Source: Methanothrix soehngenii GP6 (GTDB taxonomy: Archaea; Halobacteriota; Methanosarcinia; Methanotrichales; Methanotrichaceae). Taken from it: a stretch of 64,000 bases of DNA. Shown here one piece after another: positions 17,066-25,350 of this stretch. The notes beneath the pieces were generated by a model, which had not been told where the DNA came from, searched no databases, and worked only from the letters and a program-made list of their open reading frames with translations. Location: the NCBI RefSeq assembly GCF_000204415.1, contig NC_015416.1:1674001-1738000 (forward strand), written 5' to 3'. Position 1 is the first letter of the stretch. Every line of letters starts with the position of its first letter. The translations under genes and the position numbers were made by a program.

Positions 17066-17862
17066 CTATTGCAGATACGGTGCCTTATGCAAGCGTATTG
17101 GAGTCGAATGATTATTTCGATGCAACAGATAACCACATGTATTGCAGCGAATGGAATTTTACCACACCGGGAGCTACTGCACAAGTCACAACACATATGT
17201 CACTGCCGCTGGCTGAAAGGCTAACTTTTGTTGCGAAAGATCCGGGCATCGCGGGCAATCTGGTAAGTGTTACTTGTGAGACTGGAACGGGTCCGGGTGG
17301 CGCTTTAACAATTGTGGTTACGGGCACGCATATTTTGATACAAATGGCGACTGGCGGAAGCGCAACCTATCAGATCAGGACTTTGATGCTGGCTACGCCT
17401 GCTGTTATGGCCCTGTTAAGCGATGTCATAAAGTATGGAAATACGACGTATAGTGATCATAGTGCTGTCTTTTTGTATGGCGGTGCAGATCCTTATGTAG
17501 CGCCAAAGTTGCCCTGTTTGTGCGAAGCTACCAGGAAGATCGATGGGCTGAATTTAGCGGGCAAGAAAGTTTTGACTACGCAAGTCAATCAATTTCCAAG
17601 AATTTATACTAAGCCTGATGGTACTGAATATACACAAAGTGCGGTTCCTGAAGATGTGAAACAGGCTTGCTGCGAGGAAGCGCTGGCTATCCTAAAATAT
17701 GGAAATACTTCGAGGTATAAGCTTAAGCTTGAAGGTGTTGCGAACTTTAGCGTTGGGTCAATTTCTGAGACTTTTGATGGCAAGGTGTCTGCACTACTTA
17801 GTAAAGAAGCTGTCCGCATTATGAAAAAATATCTTGGTAAAAGTTATGCTATGAGGCGGTAA
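17062..17862 (+). CDS. Head-tail adaptor with an inserted beta domain
   Basis: A 266-residue protein. The first ~30 residues (TVPYASVLESNDYF) and residues ~155-266 (LPCLCEATRKIDGLNLAGKK ... VPEDVKQACCEEALAIL ... LSKEAVRIMKKYL) match the plan of gp6/DnaT-like head-tail adaptors, which sit under the portal. Between them, residues ~35-150 form a beta-rich unit (LTFVAKDPGIAGNLVSVTCE ... LIQMATGG) resembling a repeat domain found in other virion proteins. The adaptor fold is thus interrupted by an insertion. An adaptor is evidence that the head is built to accept a tail. Confidence 0.65.
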   Translation: MTIADTVPYASVLESNDYFDATDNHMYCSEWNFTTPGATAQVTTHMSLPLAERLTFVAKDPGIAGNLVSVTCETGTGPGGALTIVVTGTHILIQMATGGSATYQIRTLMLATPAVMALLSDVIKYGNTTYSDHSAVFLYGGADPYVAPKLPCLCEATRKIDGLNLAGKKVLTTQVNQFPRIYTKPDGTEYTQSAVPEDVKQACCEEALAILKYGNTSRYKLKLEGVANFSVGSISETFDGKVSALLSKEAVRIMKKYLGKSYAMRR

Positions 17863-17863
17863 G

Positions 17864-18214
17864 ATGGTTGTTACAACGCCTTCTAGCATATCTTTCTACT
17901 TGAATACGCCGGTTGTTCTTTCCGACAGCAATAGCGAATATTATGGTACTGCGCCTTATTTTTCTACAGCCATTAATTTAATGGTGCGGTGGGAAGATCT
18001 TACAAAAGAAATTGTGGGTCTGACGGAAACTTATGAACCGATTAATGCAGTTGTAAGTTCTGATGTTTTTATCGATTTTGATTTGACTTACAAATTGCGG
18101 TTCTTTATAAAAGAAGGGAAGCCGTATTGGATCAAGCAAGTGAAGGTTGTGCCTAATCTGGATGGCGGCATAGATTATTATCAGTATTTTGTGGTTAGAA
18201 TAGCGCATTTTTAG
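17864..18214 (+). CDS. Probable head-closure (stopper) protein
   Basis: A 116-residue beta-rich protein starting one base after the adaptor stop. The segment VRWEDLTKEIVGLTET followed by VVSSDVFIDFDL resembles the core of head-completion proteins that seal the portal and contact the tail. Position right after the adaptor is as expected. The match is from memory of the family pattern and is moderate. The gene end lies in a tandem repeat. Confidence 0.55.
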   Translation: MVVTTPSSISFYLNTPVVLSDSNSEYYGTAPYFSTAINLMVRWEDLTKEIVGLTETYEPINAVVSSDVFIDFDLTYKLRFFIKEGKPYWIKQVKVVPNLDGGIDYYQYFVVRIAHF

Positions 18215-18226
18215 AATAGCGCATTT
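18195..18226. repeat. 16-bp perfect tandem duplication over a stop codon
   Basis: TTAGAATAGCGCATTT occurs twice back to back (18,195-18,210 and 18,211-18,226). The stopper gene ends in the junction. It looks like a recent slip duplication, with no sign of function. Confidence 0.8.
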
Positions 18227-18324
18227 TCCGTAAAAGTGTTTACTTTTATTATATTGAATATAAGTTCTTTTTTGGAATTGGGGAGCTTATATTTCAGTCT
18301 GTTATTACCTACCTGAAGCTAAGG

Positions 18325-18354
18325 AAAAAGGCAAAAATTTATTTTTGTCTTTTT
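18325..18354. terminator. 13-bp AT-rich hairpin after the head operon
   Basis: AAAAAGG-CAAAAA pairs with TTTTTG-TCTTTTT across a tiny loop, leaving a T-run at the 3' side on the plus strand. It lies 110 bases after the stopper gene and ahead of the small-gene cluster, so it probably ends the head operon transcript. Confidence 0.5.
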
Positions 18355-18413
18355 ATCCAAAGCTTTTAATATTTTTTTTATAGAAAAAGGTAATACTATT
18401 AGGAGAAAAAAAC

Positions 18414-18599
18414 GTGACAGTGAATATGGATGCAGCTATTTGTTTCAAATTGGAGTCCGAATTGAAGGACTTCCTGGAAGATATGGCCGATAGCAAGGAT
18501 ATGGATCTATCAAAATATTGTAGGTACGTGATAGGTATCGGTTTAGATGAAATATATAAAAGAAATTTGAAAATAAGAGAATTGGAAATACAATTATAA
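18414..18599 (+). CDS. Small ribbon-helix-helix-like protein 1
   Basis: A 61-residue protein. A short strand (CFKLESELKDFLEDMADSKD) leads into helices with the MDLSKYCRYVIGIGLDEI pattern, as in CopG/Arc-type ribbon-helix-helix DNA-binding proteins. The start is a GTG behind TTAGGAGAAAA, a good ribosome site. A regulator of element genes is likely but the target is not visible. Confidence 0.6.
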   Translation: MTVNMDAAICFKLESELKDFLEDMADSKDMDLSKYCRYVIGIGLDEIYKRNLKIRELEIQL

Positions 18600-18671
18600 A
18601 AAAGAAATAATATTAATTGCATAAGGGCGCTACGAACGCTCCCATGCATTTTTAAAATGGTGGTCTTATAT

Positions 18672-18812
18672 ATGGTAAATGAACTTAGTACTATAAAAAG
18701 CTTTTGGTCCATCTTCGATGAACTTATTTGCATAGACGGACAGCCAATACAAAAGCCCGAAATGGGCTACAACGAAGCATTTTTAAAACATTTCTGTCCC
18801 TGGCTATTTTAA
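18672..18812 (+). CDS. 46-residue unknown small protein
   Basis: A short frame from the ATG at 18,672 to TAA at 18,812, with three Cys and two Trp (FWSIFDELICIDGQ ... HFCPWLF). No domain is recognised. It lies between two ribbon-helix-helix genes in an early-type small-gene cluster. No strong ribosome site is seen, so this is tentative. Confidence 0.35.
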   Translation: MVNELSTIKSFWSIFDELICIDGQPIQKPEMGYNEAFLKHFCPWLF

Positions 18813-18890
18813 TGCTTTCAACCATAAACTATATATACTAGAAAGTTAATTACTTTTTAGAAAAATATATTTTTATATGAGGAATTGTAT

Positions 18891-19064
18891 ATGACAAAGG
18901 AAAAGTTTGTATTCATTGGTGCAACAATAAATGCAATTGACAAAGAAGTAATTGACAGAATAGCTGAACAGAATAGCGTATCTAAAAGCTATGTGACCAG
19001 GATGCTTATTGCTGACAGCATTCAGCATATAAAAGAACGCAATATTTTTAATATTGTGGTTTAA
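18891..19064 (+). CDS. Small ribbon-helix-helix-like protein 2
   Basis: A 57-residue protein from the ATG at 18,891, preceded by TGAGGAATTG. The layout KFVFIGATINAIDKEVIDRI then QNSVSKSYVTRMLIADSI is a strand plus two helices, the ribbon-helix-helix DNA-binding pattern. It differs in sequence from protein 1, so the element probably encodes two distinct small regulators. Confidence 0.6.
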   Translation: MTKEKFVFIGATINAIDKEVIDRIAEQNSVSKSYVTRMLIADSIQHIKERNIFNIVV

Positions 19065-19143
19065 AAGAATAAAATATAACTGCATTGGCAGTATTTGGGA
19101 GCAACTGTCCATGCAATTTAATATACAATCTGGAGAATATAAT

Positions 19144-19335
19144 ATGAGCAACATTGATGATCCGATATATGATTATATATCTAAAATAATGATAGTCGAG
19201 AATGATAAACGCGAATTTGCAGGCCGATTGGTTGCTGTCTTAGGCAATGAACTTTGGTTCGAGGGCAGGAACGGCAGGCGCTGGATGCAAAACCGAAATG
19301 AAATTAAAACTATGCGTCTGGGCAGGCAGGTGTGA
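19144..19335 (+). CDS. 63-residue unknown protein before the helicase
   Basis: Starts at the ATG at 19,144 behind CTGGAG and ends three bases before the helicase gene, so the two are coupled. The core REFAGRLVAVLGNELWFEG followed by RRWMQNRNEIKTMR has the look of a small five-strand Sm/SH3-like barrel, but this is only a pattern impression. A replication accessory role is suggested by position. Confidence 0.55.
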   Translation: MSNIDDPIYDYISKIMIVENDKREFAGRLVAVLGNELWFEGRNGRRWMQNRNEIKTMRLGRQV

Positions 19336-19338
19336 GGA

Positions 19339-20754
19339 ATGACAATAACATTAACTGATTGTGCTCCTTGCATTTTGCGTGACAAGCAAGGTATGCCTGA
19401 AAGGTTAGACGTTTTTAAGACTGTTGACTGGCTGCAAGAAAATATGCCAGTACGAACTATCTTAGAAACGGGCGAAATGCTTTTTTATTATAATGGCATT
19501 TATATATCTGGTGGCGAGCAATATATAAGCAAGATTCTTGCCAGTACTTTTAATAATATTTATAGATATAGTGGTGTTCCTATCTATAGTCGGCATGTTA
19601 AAAGTGAAATTTTAGCAATGCTTAGGGATAGCACTTATACAGAAATCGCTAAGTTTGATAGTGACCTTTCTATAATTAATATGGAAAATGGCTTATATAA
19701 TTGGCAAACCGGGAAATTCTTGCCGCATACACCTGATTATTATAGTGTTATTCAAATACCTGTTAGGTTTGATCCGGATGCAAGGTGCCCAAACATCGAT
19801 AAGATGATTAATATTGTTGCAGATGAAAAGGATAGAATGAAGTGCTATGAAATGTTTGCTTATTGTTTATATAGGAGCTATCCTATTCAGAAGATGTTTG
19901 TGCTATTTGGACCTGGTGGAACTGGCAAAAGCTATTTCTTGGATGTAGTACAACGGATGTTAGGCGATGTAAATTGTTCTAATGTCAGTATGCAGGATTT
20001 AGCCAAAGATAGATTTGCATCTAGTGATTTATATAAAAAGCTGGCTAATATTTGTGGTGACTTAGACAATACTGCAATGTATCAAGTTGCTACTTTAAAG
20101 CAGCTTACTAGCAACAAAGATAGAATAAGAGCGCAGAGAAAAGGCGAAAAAGCTTTTAATTTTGTGAACTTCGCTAAACCGATTTTCAGCGCTAATCATC
20201 TGCCGTCCAGTAAAGATGACACATCTGGATTTTATAGAAGATATGAAATAATACCTTTTATGCATGTATTTGGGGCAGATGAAATTGATCAAGATTTCTT
20301 AGATAGTTTGACAAGTGATGCAGAAATATCTGGATTATTTAATAAAGTAGTAAGTATATTATGTGACTTATTAGTTAGAAATGCCTTTACCAACCAACTT
20401 AATATTGAAGATGCTAAATCAATGTACAAAGACAGAAGTGCACCTGAAGAATCTTTCTTTGATCAATTTGTAGTCGAAGTTCCTGGAGAAACTATAGCAA
20501 AAAATATGCTGGCAATGTATTTCAATGAATACTGTGAAATATTAGGGCTGCCTAAAAGATCTATGAGTATGCTTGGCAGATATATAACTTCTAATGTAGA
20601 ATGGATTAAAAAAAGAGCCATTTATGATAATAAAGGCGATCATAAAAGCAATTATAGTGCCTGGAAAGATGGAAAGTCAGTAGCTGTCTGGCCAGACACA
20701 ATGATAGATCTTAAGAAGTTTATCGAATGGAAAAAAGCAAATACTTCCAAATAG
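19339..20754 (+). CDS. SF3 (D5/VirE-like) replicative helicase
   Basis: A 471-residue replication protein. Residues ~95-160 match a D5_N-like domain, and the SF3 AAA+ ATPase follows: Walker A GPGGTGKSY (around residue 193), acidic Walker B in ANICGDLDN, sensor region KPIFSANHLPSSKDD and an Arg finger in GFYRRYEI. The C terminus is winged-helix-like (FFDQFVVEVPGETIAK onwards). Residues 1-90 show no AEP primase signature, so a host primase or an unrecognised one is needed. It would unwind the element's circular DNA at its origin. Confidence 0.88.
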   Translation: MTITLTDCAPCILRDKQGMPERLDVFKTVDWLQENMPVRTILETGEMLFYYNGIYISGGEQYISKILASTFNNIYRYSGVPIYSRHVKSEILAMLRDSTYTEIAKFDSDLSIINMENGLYNWQTGKFLPHTPDYYSVIQIPVRFDPDARCPNIDKMINIVADEKDRMKCYEMFAYCLYRSYPIQKMFVLFGPGGTGKSYFLDVVQRMLGDVNCSNVSMQDLAKDRFASSDLYKKLANICGDLDNTAMYQVATLKQLTSNKDRIRAQRKGEKAFNFVNFAKPIFSANHLPSSKDDTSGFYRRYEIIPFMHVFGADEIDQDFLDSLTSDAEISGLFNKVVSILCDLLVRNAFTNQLNIEDAKSMYKDRSAPEESFFDQFVVEVPGETIAKNMLAMYFNEYCEILGLPKRSMSMLGRYITSNVEWIKKRAIYDNKGDHKSNYSAWKDGKSVAVWPDTMIDLKKFIEWKKANTSK

Positions 20755-21054
20755 ATTTTTTACTAAAAGTATAAGGTTTGAAATCGTTATTAAGAGCCTT
20801 AATTTACTACTAACCTTATACTATTATACTATTATAGTACAAGTAGAGTAAAATAAATTAGAAATACTTTATAGTAGTATAGGGTGTTTTTATTAGATTT
20901 CTATAAGGGGTTTACTAATACCGGTTTTGTTTTTAAATCCTAATAAAGTTGTTGGCCGATAACGGTTTTAAAATTATAGATTTGAATCGTAAAAGTGAAT
21001 AATGGTTACTTATATTGAATATGTATTATAATAATTATTTACTTTTCATTTACT
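20755..21054. other. AT-rich candidate origin after the helicase gene
   Basis: About 300 AT-rich bases without a gene, between the helicase and the terminase operon. An 11-bp inverted repeat (AGTATAAGGTT at 20,768 and its complement at 20,812) is followed by repeated TACTATTATAC-like words. A position next to the replication helicase suits an origin; it must also hold the terminase promoter. Confidence 0.4.
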
Positions 21055-21099
21055 TTGATTACTTTTTTGGTTGAAAAGTATTTTAATGGGATTAAAAAA

Positions 21100-21531
21100 A
21101 TGACTGATACTAGTAAGGATGAAGAAATCGTTAGGCTGTTACTTAGTGGCAAGAATCCGGGTGAGGTCAGCCATTTGGTTGGAAAGCATCGGGATAGCGT
21201 AGTGAATGCGGCTAAAAGGAATCGGGATAAGCTGTCTGACGAAATTAGAAAGAAGATCGACCAGGATGCTATAGTAGTTGATGGGAATGTGGCGGCAGGT
21301 CTGGAGATTTGGCGGCAGTACCTTAAAAGCGAGGGTAGGCAGGAACTACTTGCAAATATTATGGTGAAGGTCGCTGGATTGATTGAAAAGAGCGAAAAGA
21401 CAAATGAAATTCGGGACCTTTGCGTTAGCGTTGGAATCCTTATTGATAAGTTTCAGATCGAGCAAGGCAGAACAGATGACAGTGCTAAGGCCGCTTTAGT
21501 GAAGTTATTTGAGAAGCTGGGCGAGAAGTAA
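21100..21531 (+). CDS. terS: Terminase small subunit
   Basis: A 143-residue protein. The N terminus holds a helix-turn-helix-like region (EEIVRLLLSGKNPGEVSHLVGKHRDSV) for DNA recognition and the C terminus is helical and charged, as in TerS ring proteins. It overlaps terL by one base. The ATG at 21,100 is preferred over an upstream TTG at 21,055, which would add a non-conserved hydrophobic tail. TerS would select the element genome for packaging. Confidence 0.75.
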   Translation: MTDTSKDEEIVRLLLSGKNPGEVSHLVGKHRDSVVNAAKRNRDKLSDEIRKKIDQDAIVVDGNVAAGLEIWRQYLKSEGRQELLANIMVKVAGLIEKSEKTNEIRDLCVSVGILIDKFQIEQGRTDDSAKAALVKLFEKLGEK

Positions 21532-22799
21532 TGGGCGAGCTAGAGCTGCCTGTTGGCAAACAGCGGGACTTCATTTTAGAAGAGCCTGCTAGAATTAATT
21601 TGCTGTATGGGTCTGTTAGAAGTACTAAGACTTGGTCGGTTAATATAAAAATCCTTAAGGATATTTTGACATTGCCGACTGGTAATATATTGTTTGTTGG
21701 TAATACTGGTACCAGTCTGTACCGCAATGTGCTTACGCCTATTAAGGATTTAGTGGGCGAGAAGAACTTTGAGTTGAGGGCTGGCAAAAAAGAATGCGAA
21801 ATATTTGGTAGGACGGTCTGGATTGAAGGCGCTGACAATACGAGTTCTTACAAGAAGATTGAGGGCGAGTCATTGTTAAGGGCATATGTCGATGAAGGCA
21901 CTACTATCCCGGAGAACTTTACTAATATGCTGTTGAGCAGGTTAAGCGATAAAGGCGCTTGCCTGTACCTTACCTGTAATCCTGAGACACCCCGCAATTA
22001 CATTTATAGGAATTGGATAGCCCGGCAGGATGAACTTAATATTAAGGTCTGGAAGTTCACGCTGGATGATAATCCGTACCTGCCCCTGGAATACAAGAGA
22101 GACCTTGAAAAGGAATATCCTAAAGGGACTGTCTTTTATGATAGGTTTATTTTGGGCAATTGGGTAGCGGCAGAGGGCAGGGTTTTCGGACTGTTTGCTA
22201 GGGGTATGCATTGTGAGGTGCCACCGGCTACATTGAGGCCCAAGGAATTGCGGATCGGAGCGGATTATGGCACGCATAATGCATGTGCTTTTGTGGCCCT
22301 GGAGAAGTATCTGGTGCCTGGTAGGGCAAAACCCACATGGTATGTAGCACGCGAATACTATTGGGATAGCGTGGTGGAGCATGCCCAAAAAACGGATGCT
22401 GATTATAGTAAGGACATGGCTAAGTTTGCGTCTGAGCAGTGGGGGTATAGTTCGGGACAGCCCGGTATTACTTATGGGGACAATACCAGCAAGATGTATG
22501 CCAGCACGATAGAAGTAGATCCGAGTGCGGCTTCCTTTATTTTGCAATTGCAGCGAGATGGATTGCATAAGGCACGGGCTGCTGATAATGATGTGTTGGG
22601 CGGTATCAGGAAAATAGCATCTATGATTGGCAATGGCGATCTTATTATAAATAGTGAGAAATGTCCGGTGCTTGTTAGCGAAATGGAAACTTATGCTTGG
22701 GATCAATCTGCTGCTGACAGGGGCGAAGACAAGCCCCAAAAGATCGATGACCATGTTGTGGATGCACTTAGATATGCTGTTAATAGTATACGCGTTTAA
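21531..22799 (+). CDS. terL: Terminase large subunit (packaging ATPase-nuclease)
   Basis: A 422-residue motor. ATPase motifs: an unusual Walker A in YGSVRSTKTW (Thr where Gly is usual), Walker B in AYVDEGTT and the coupling motif LTCNPETP. Nuclease motifs: Asp in IGADYGTHNA, Asp in ITYGDNTSK and the DD of KIDDHVVDALRYA. All three catalytic acids are present, so it looks active. It packages DNA through the portal. It overlaps terS by one base; the portal gene follows after 50 bases. Confidence 0.93.
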   Translation: MGELELPVGKQRDFILEEPARINLLYGSVRSTKTWSVNIKILKDILTLPTGNILFVGNTGTSLYRNVLTPIKDLVGEKNFELRAGKKECEIFGRTVWIEGADNTSSYKKIEGESLLRAYVDEGTTIPENFTNMLLSRLSDKGACLYLTCNPETPRNYIYRNWIARQDELNIKVWKFTLDDNPYLPLEYKRDLEKEYPKGTVFYDRFILGNWVAAEGRVFGLFARGMHCEVPPATLRPKELRIGADYGTHNACAFVALEKYLVPGRAKPTWYVAREYYWDSVVEHAQKTDADYSKDMAKFASEQWGYSSGQPGITYGDNTSKMYASTIEVDPSAASFILQLQRDGLHKARAADNDVLGGIRKIASMIGNGDLIINSEKCPVLVSEMETYAWDQSAADRGEDKPQKIDDHVVDALRYAVNSIRV

Positions 22800-22848
22800 A
22801 ATAGTATTAATGTTTATATAATGTTTATATAATGTTTATGGAGTTTTT

Positions 22849-24405
22849 ATGCTTATTGATATGAATTGGCTGATGCCAAGAAGTCATTTTCCGCCAGAAG
22901 ATGAAAAAGGCAGATTATTATCTTATGATAAATATAATTTGCTATATGAGGGACGACATGAAGCGGTCTGGGGCGACTTATGGGACCTTGCGGATATCGA
23001 GGATAATATTGATGTGGTTAGTACTTTCTTTGCGAGGATATACAATGGCAAGAAGCTACCGATGAACTGGTTTAAGGTGGTTACTAGCGTTTATAGTGAT
23101 ATGGTGGTAGGAGAGCCGCCACGCCTTATGAATCCGGTAGGACAAACTGAATTGGACGGCATTGTTAATAGAAGTGATCTGAGTGTTGTGCTTTATAATG
23201 CTTGTAATAATTTTATTCAGTTTGGTAATGCTATTCTGAAGGTCCGGTTTGTTGGGACAGGATCAGAACCCGGCAGTATTATAGAAAATGTGGATCCAAG
23301 TATCTGGTTCCCGGTAGTCAATCCTGACAATGTTAATGAATACAGTTGTCATGTATTGGCCTGGAAGTTTAAAGAGATGGTTGGTAGCAGTGTGGCCAGC
23401 TTGCTTAGGACTGAAGTACACACTGCTGGCGCTATCGATAATCATCTTTATTGGATGAATGGCGATGAGATAGATCATGAAGTCGAATTAAATATAAGTA
23501 GTAAATATATTAATGTGCCTAAGCATATTGAGACGGGAGTGCCTTACCCCCTTGTTTTTGTAGTGTCTAATATCAAGAAGCGCAATGACGTTTATGGCAT
23601 AAGCGACTATGATAGCATTGAAAACCTTGTTAAGGAACTTGAAACACGTATTATAAAAGTATCTTCTATTCTTGATATTCATTCAAGGCCCGCGATGACA
23701 GGGCCTTCATCTATGCTCACTACCGATATGGAAACGGGCGAAGAAACGATGCGCATAAACGGCAGGTTCTTCGCGGTCAATAAGGACGAGGATAAGCCCG
23801 AATACATTACTTGGGATGGGAAACTGGATAGTAGCTTCCAAGAAATGGACAGACTTGTTAGTATGATTTATGCTGTGACGGATTTGAATCCGGCAGCGAT
23901 TGGAGATTTTAGTGGGGGAGCGGTTGCTTCTGGTAGTGCTTTAAGGCGACTGCTTTTGAGGACAATTTCGCATTGTAATAGGATCAGGGTTCGTTTTGAT
24001 CAAGTTCTTAAACGGGCAATAAAGGCTGCAAGCATTCTGGATGTTAATGGCCGCATAAAGAATGCTACTGTTGTGGAACTTAGCATAATCAGTTGGCAGG
24101 ATGGACTGCCTAGCGATGACCTTGAAAACAGCATGATCGAGCAGACAAGAGCCAATTCTGGACTAACGTCGAGGTCGTCTGCAATTATGCGCTTGGATGG
24201 TTGCACGCGAGAAGAAGCTGATGAAGAGATGGAACGCATCAAGCGAGAAGCACCGCCACCACAACAATGGGCAAAACCCGTTCCTATGAACGGACAGGAA
24301 ATAAGTAATGCTAGTAAGCAAGGCGGGATTGAAAAGGCCCCATTAATGCCGGATATTGTTAGCACCTTGAAGGATATCGGATATTTTAAAAATAATTCGG
24401 GATAG
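22849..24405 (+). CDS. Portal protein (SPP1 gp6-like)
   Basis: A 518-residue portal that forms the ring at one head vertex. The sequence has the portal stem-and-clip layout: MNWFKVVTSVYSDMVVGEPPRL near residue 70, beta segments around residues 140-300 and the long helical crown region with SGGAVASGSALRRLLLRT (about residues 354-371), a very typical portal stretch. It is followed two bases later by the MuF-type gene. It starts with an ATG at 22,849. Confidence 0.85.
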   Translation: MLIDMNWLMPRSHFPPEDEKGRLLSYDKYNLLYEGRHEAVWGDLWDLADIEDNIDVVSTFFARIYNGKKLPMNWFKVVTSVYSDMVVGEPPRLMNPVGQTELDGIVNRSDLSVVLYNACNNFIQFGNAILKVRFVGTGSEPGSIIENVDPSIWFPVVNPDNVNEYSCHVLAWKFKEMVGSSVASLLRTEVHTAGAIDNHLYWMNGDEIDHEVELNISSKYINVPKHIETGVPYPLVFVVSNIKKRNDVYGISDYDSIENLVKELETRIIKVSSILDIHSRPAMTGPSSMLTTDMETGEETMRINGRFFAVNKDEDKPEYITWDGKLDSSFQEMDRLVSMIYAVTDLNPAAIGDFSGGAVASGSALRRLLLRTISHCNRIRVRFDQVLKRAIKAASILDVNGRIKNATVVELSIISWQDGLPSDDLENSMIEQTRANSGLTSRSSAIMRLDGCTREEADEEMERIKREAPPPQQWAKPVPMNGQEISNASKQGGIEKAPLMPDIVSTLKDIGYFKNNSG

Positions 24406-24407
24406 AT

Positions 24408-25100
24408 ATGTCTGATATCCCTAAAGAAATACAAGACCTGATTGATAGTATTGTATTGGAAGACGATCAGGAAGAAGACCCGGATTGGCTTGTGACTATA
24501 TGGCCTTTAGTGCTAGCGAAATTTAGCAAAGGCATTAAAGACGCTAATTGGAAGTTGTGGGTAAAGGCGTGGCAAGACGCTATACAAGGGGCTTTTGAGA
24601 TGGGCACTGTTGGCGATACAGTTGGAACGGTAGCACCGGCTTTAGTAGGGTCTGATGCAGCTATTAAATATTTTTTAGAGCATGGAATGGAATTAGTGAA
24701 AACTTTATCAACGACCGACATCCAGATTCTTAAGGGCCAGATGGTTGAGAATTGGGGCAAGGGTCCGGATGCGTTTAGAGCCGCTTTTGAGGATCAATAT
24801 AAGGGGCCTGCAAGGTTAGACAAGATCTATAGGACGGAGTACGTTCGAGCCCAAAATGAGGGCATAGTGGTACGGGCAAAGGCTGCTGGCCACAAGTACA
24901 AGATGTGGCGATGTCCTAACGATGAAAGAAGCTGCCCGGAATGTGTCGCTATGGATTATGAGGTTGTACCTATCGATGAAATGTTTTCTGGTGGCGTAAT
25001 GTGTCCGGGACTTCACCCGAATTGCAGATGCGTCTTAATTAGCCTGGAAGACAGCAGCAGCGAAGTGTTTTCAGAAGATGTTGAGCCGATTATCGCGTGA
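24408..25100 (+). CDS. MuF / gp7-like head morphogenesis protein
   Basis: A 230-residue minor head protein. The C-terminal MuF domain has the classical layout TEYVRAQNEG ... WRCPNDERSCPECVAMDYEVV ... GLHPNCRCVL, with cysteines and His for metal. MuF-type proteins enter the head with the portal and may be injected with the DNA. It is two bases after the portal gene and is the last gene of the packaging operon. In a usual virus the scaffold gene would follow; here the hairpin element R2 does. Confidence 0.9.
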   Translation: MSDIPKEIQDLIDSIVLEDDQEEDPDWLVTIWPLVLAKFSKGIKDANWKLWVKAWQDAIQGAFEMGTVGDTVGTVAPALVGSDAAIKYFLEHGMELVKTLSTTDIQILKGQMVENWGKGPDAFRAAFEDQYKGPARLDKIYRTEYVRAQNEGIVVRAKAAGHKYKMWRCPNDERSCPECVAMDYEVVPIDEMFSGGVMCPGLHPNCRCVLISLEDSSSEVFSEDVEPIIA

Positions 25101-25103
25101 ACA

Positions 25104-25195
25104 CTATTTTTTTCGCAAACGACGCAAAGGGGGGGAAGGGCGAAGGGGCCGAAGGCGTCCCTTCACTTGTGAAGGGGGACGCCGTAGGCTCTGGA
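25104..25195 (+). repeat. Structured hairpin element R2 (inverted partner of R1)
   Basis: Begins three bases after the MuF gene stop. It shares with the minus strand of 14,281-14,370 the string T-run-CGCAAAC, a G-run with GGAAG, CCGAAG, a bulged hairpin and GTAGG. The hairpin is GGCGTCC..GGACGCC with inner CTTCA/TGAAG and a GG bulge. The basal stem pairs differ from R1 yet still match, an indication of structural conservation. A second small hairpin GGCTC-TG-GAGCC follows. Confidence 0.7.
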
Positions 25196-25350
25196 GCCCG
25201 ACCATGTCAGCTGGAAAAAGAAGACGCTGAGAGAACGGCCCACAGGTTCAGGAAATCGTATGGATATGAGGCGTAGTGTGATTCACTGGCCGCGGTCAAA
25301 ACCTTTTTATGATTTAATGGATGATTACGGGTCGCGTTGGAGGAATTTCA
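25196..25350. other. Gap before the lipoprotein gene
   Basis: A leader region of about 150 bases. A 94-codon frame overlapping the start of the next gene is not convincing. No TATA box stands out. GGAGGAATTTCA just upstream of 25,351 is a good ribosome site for a TTG start. Confidence 0.4.
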
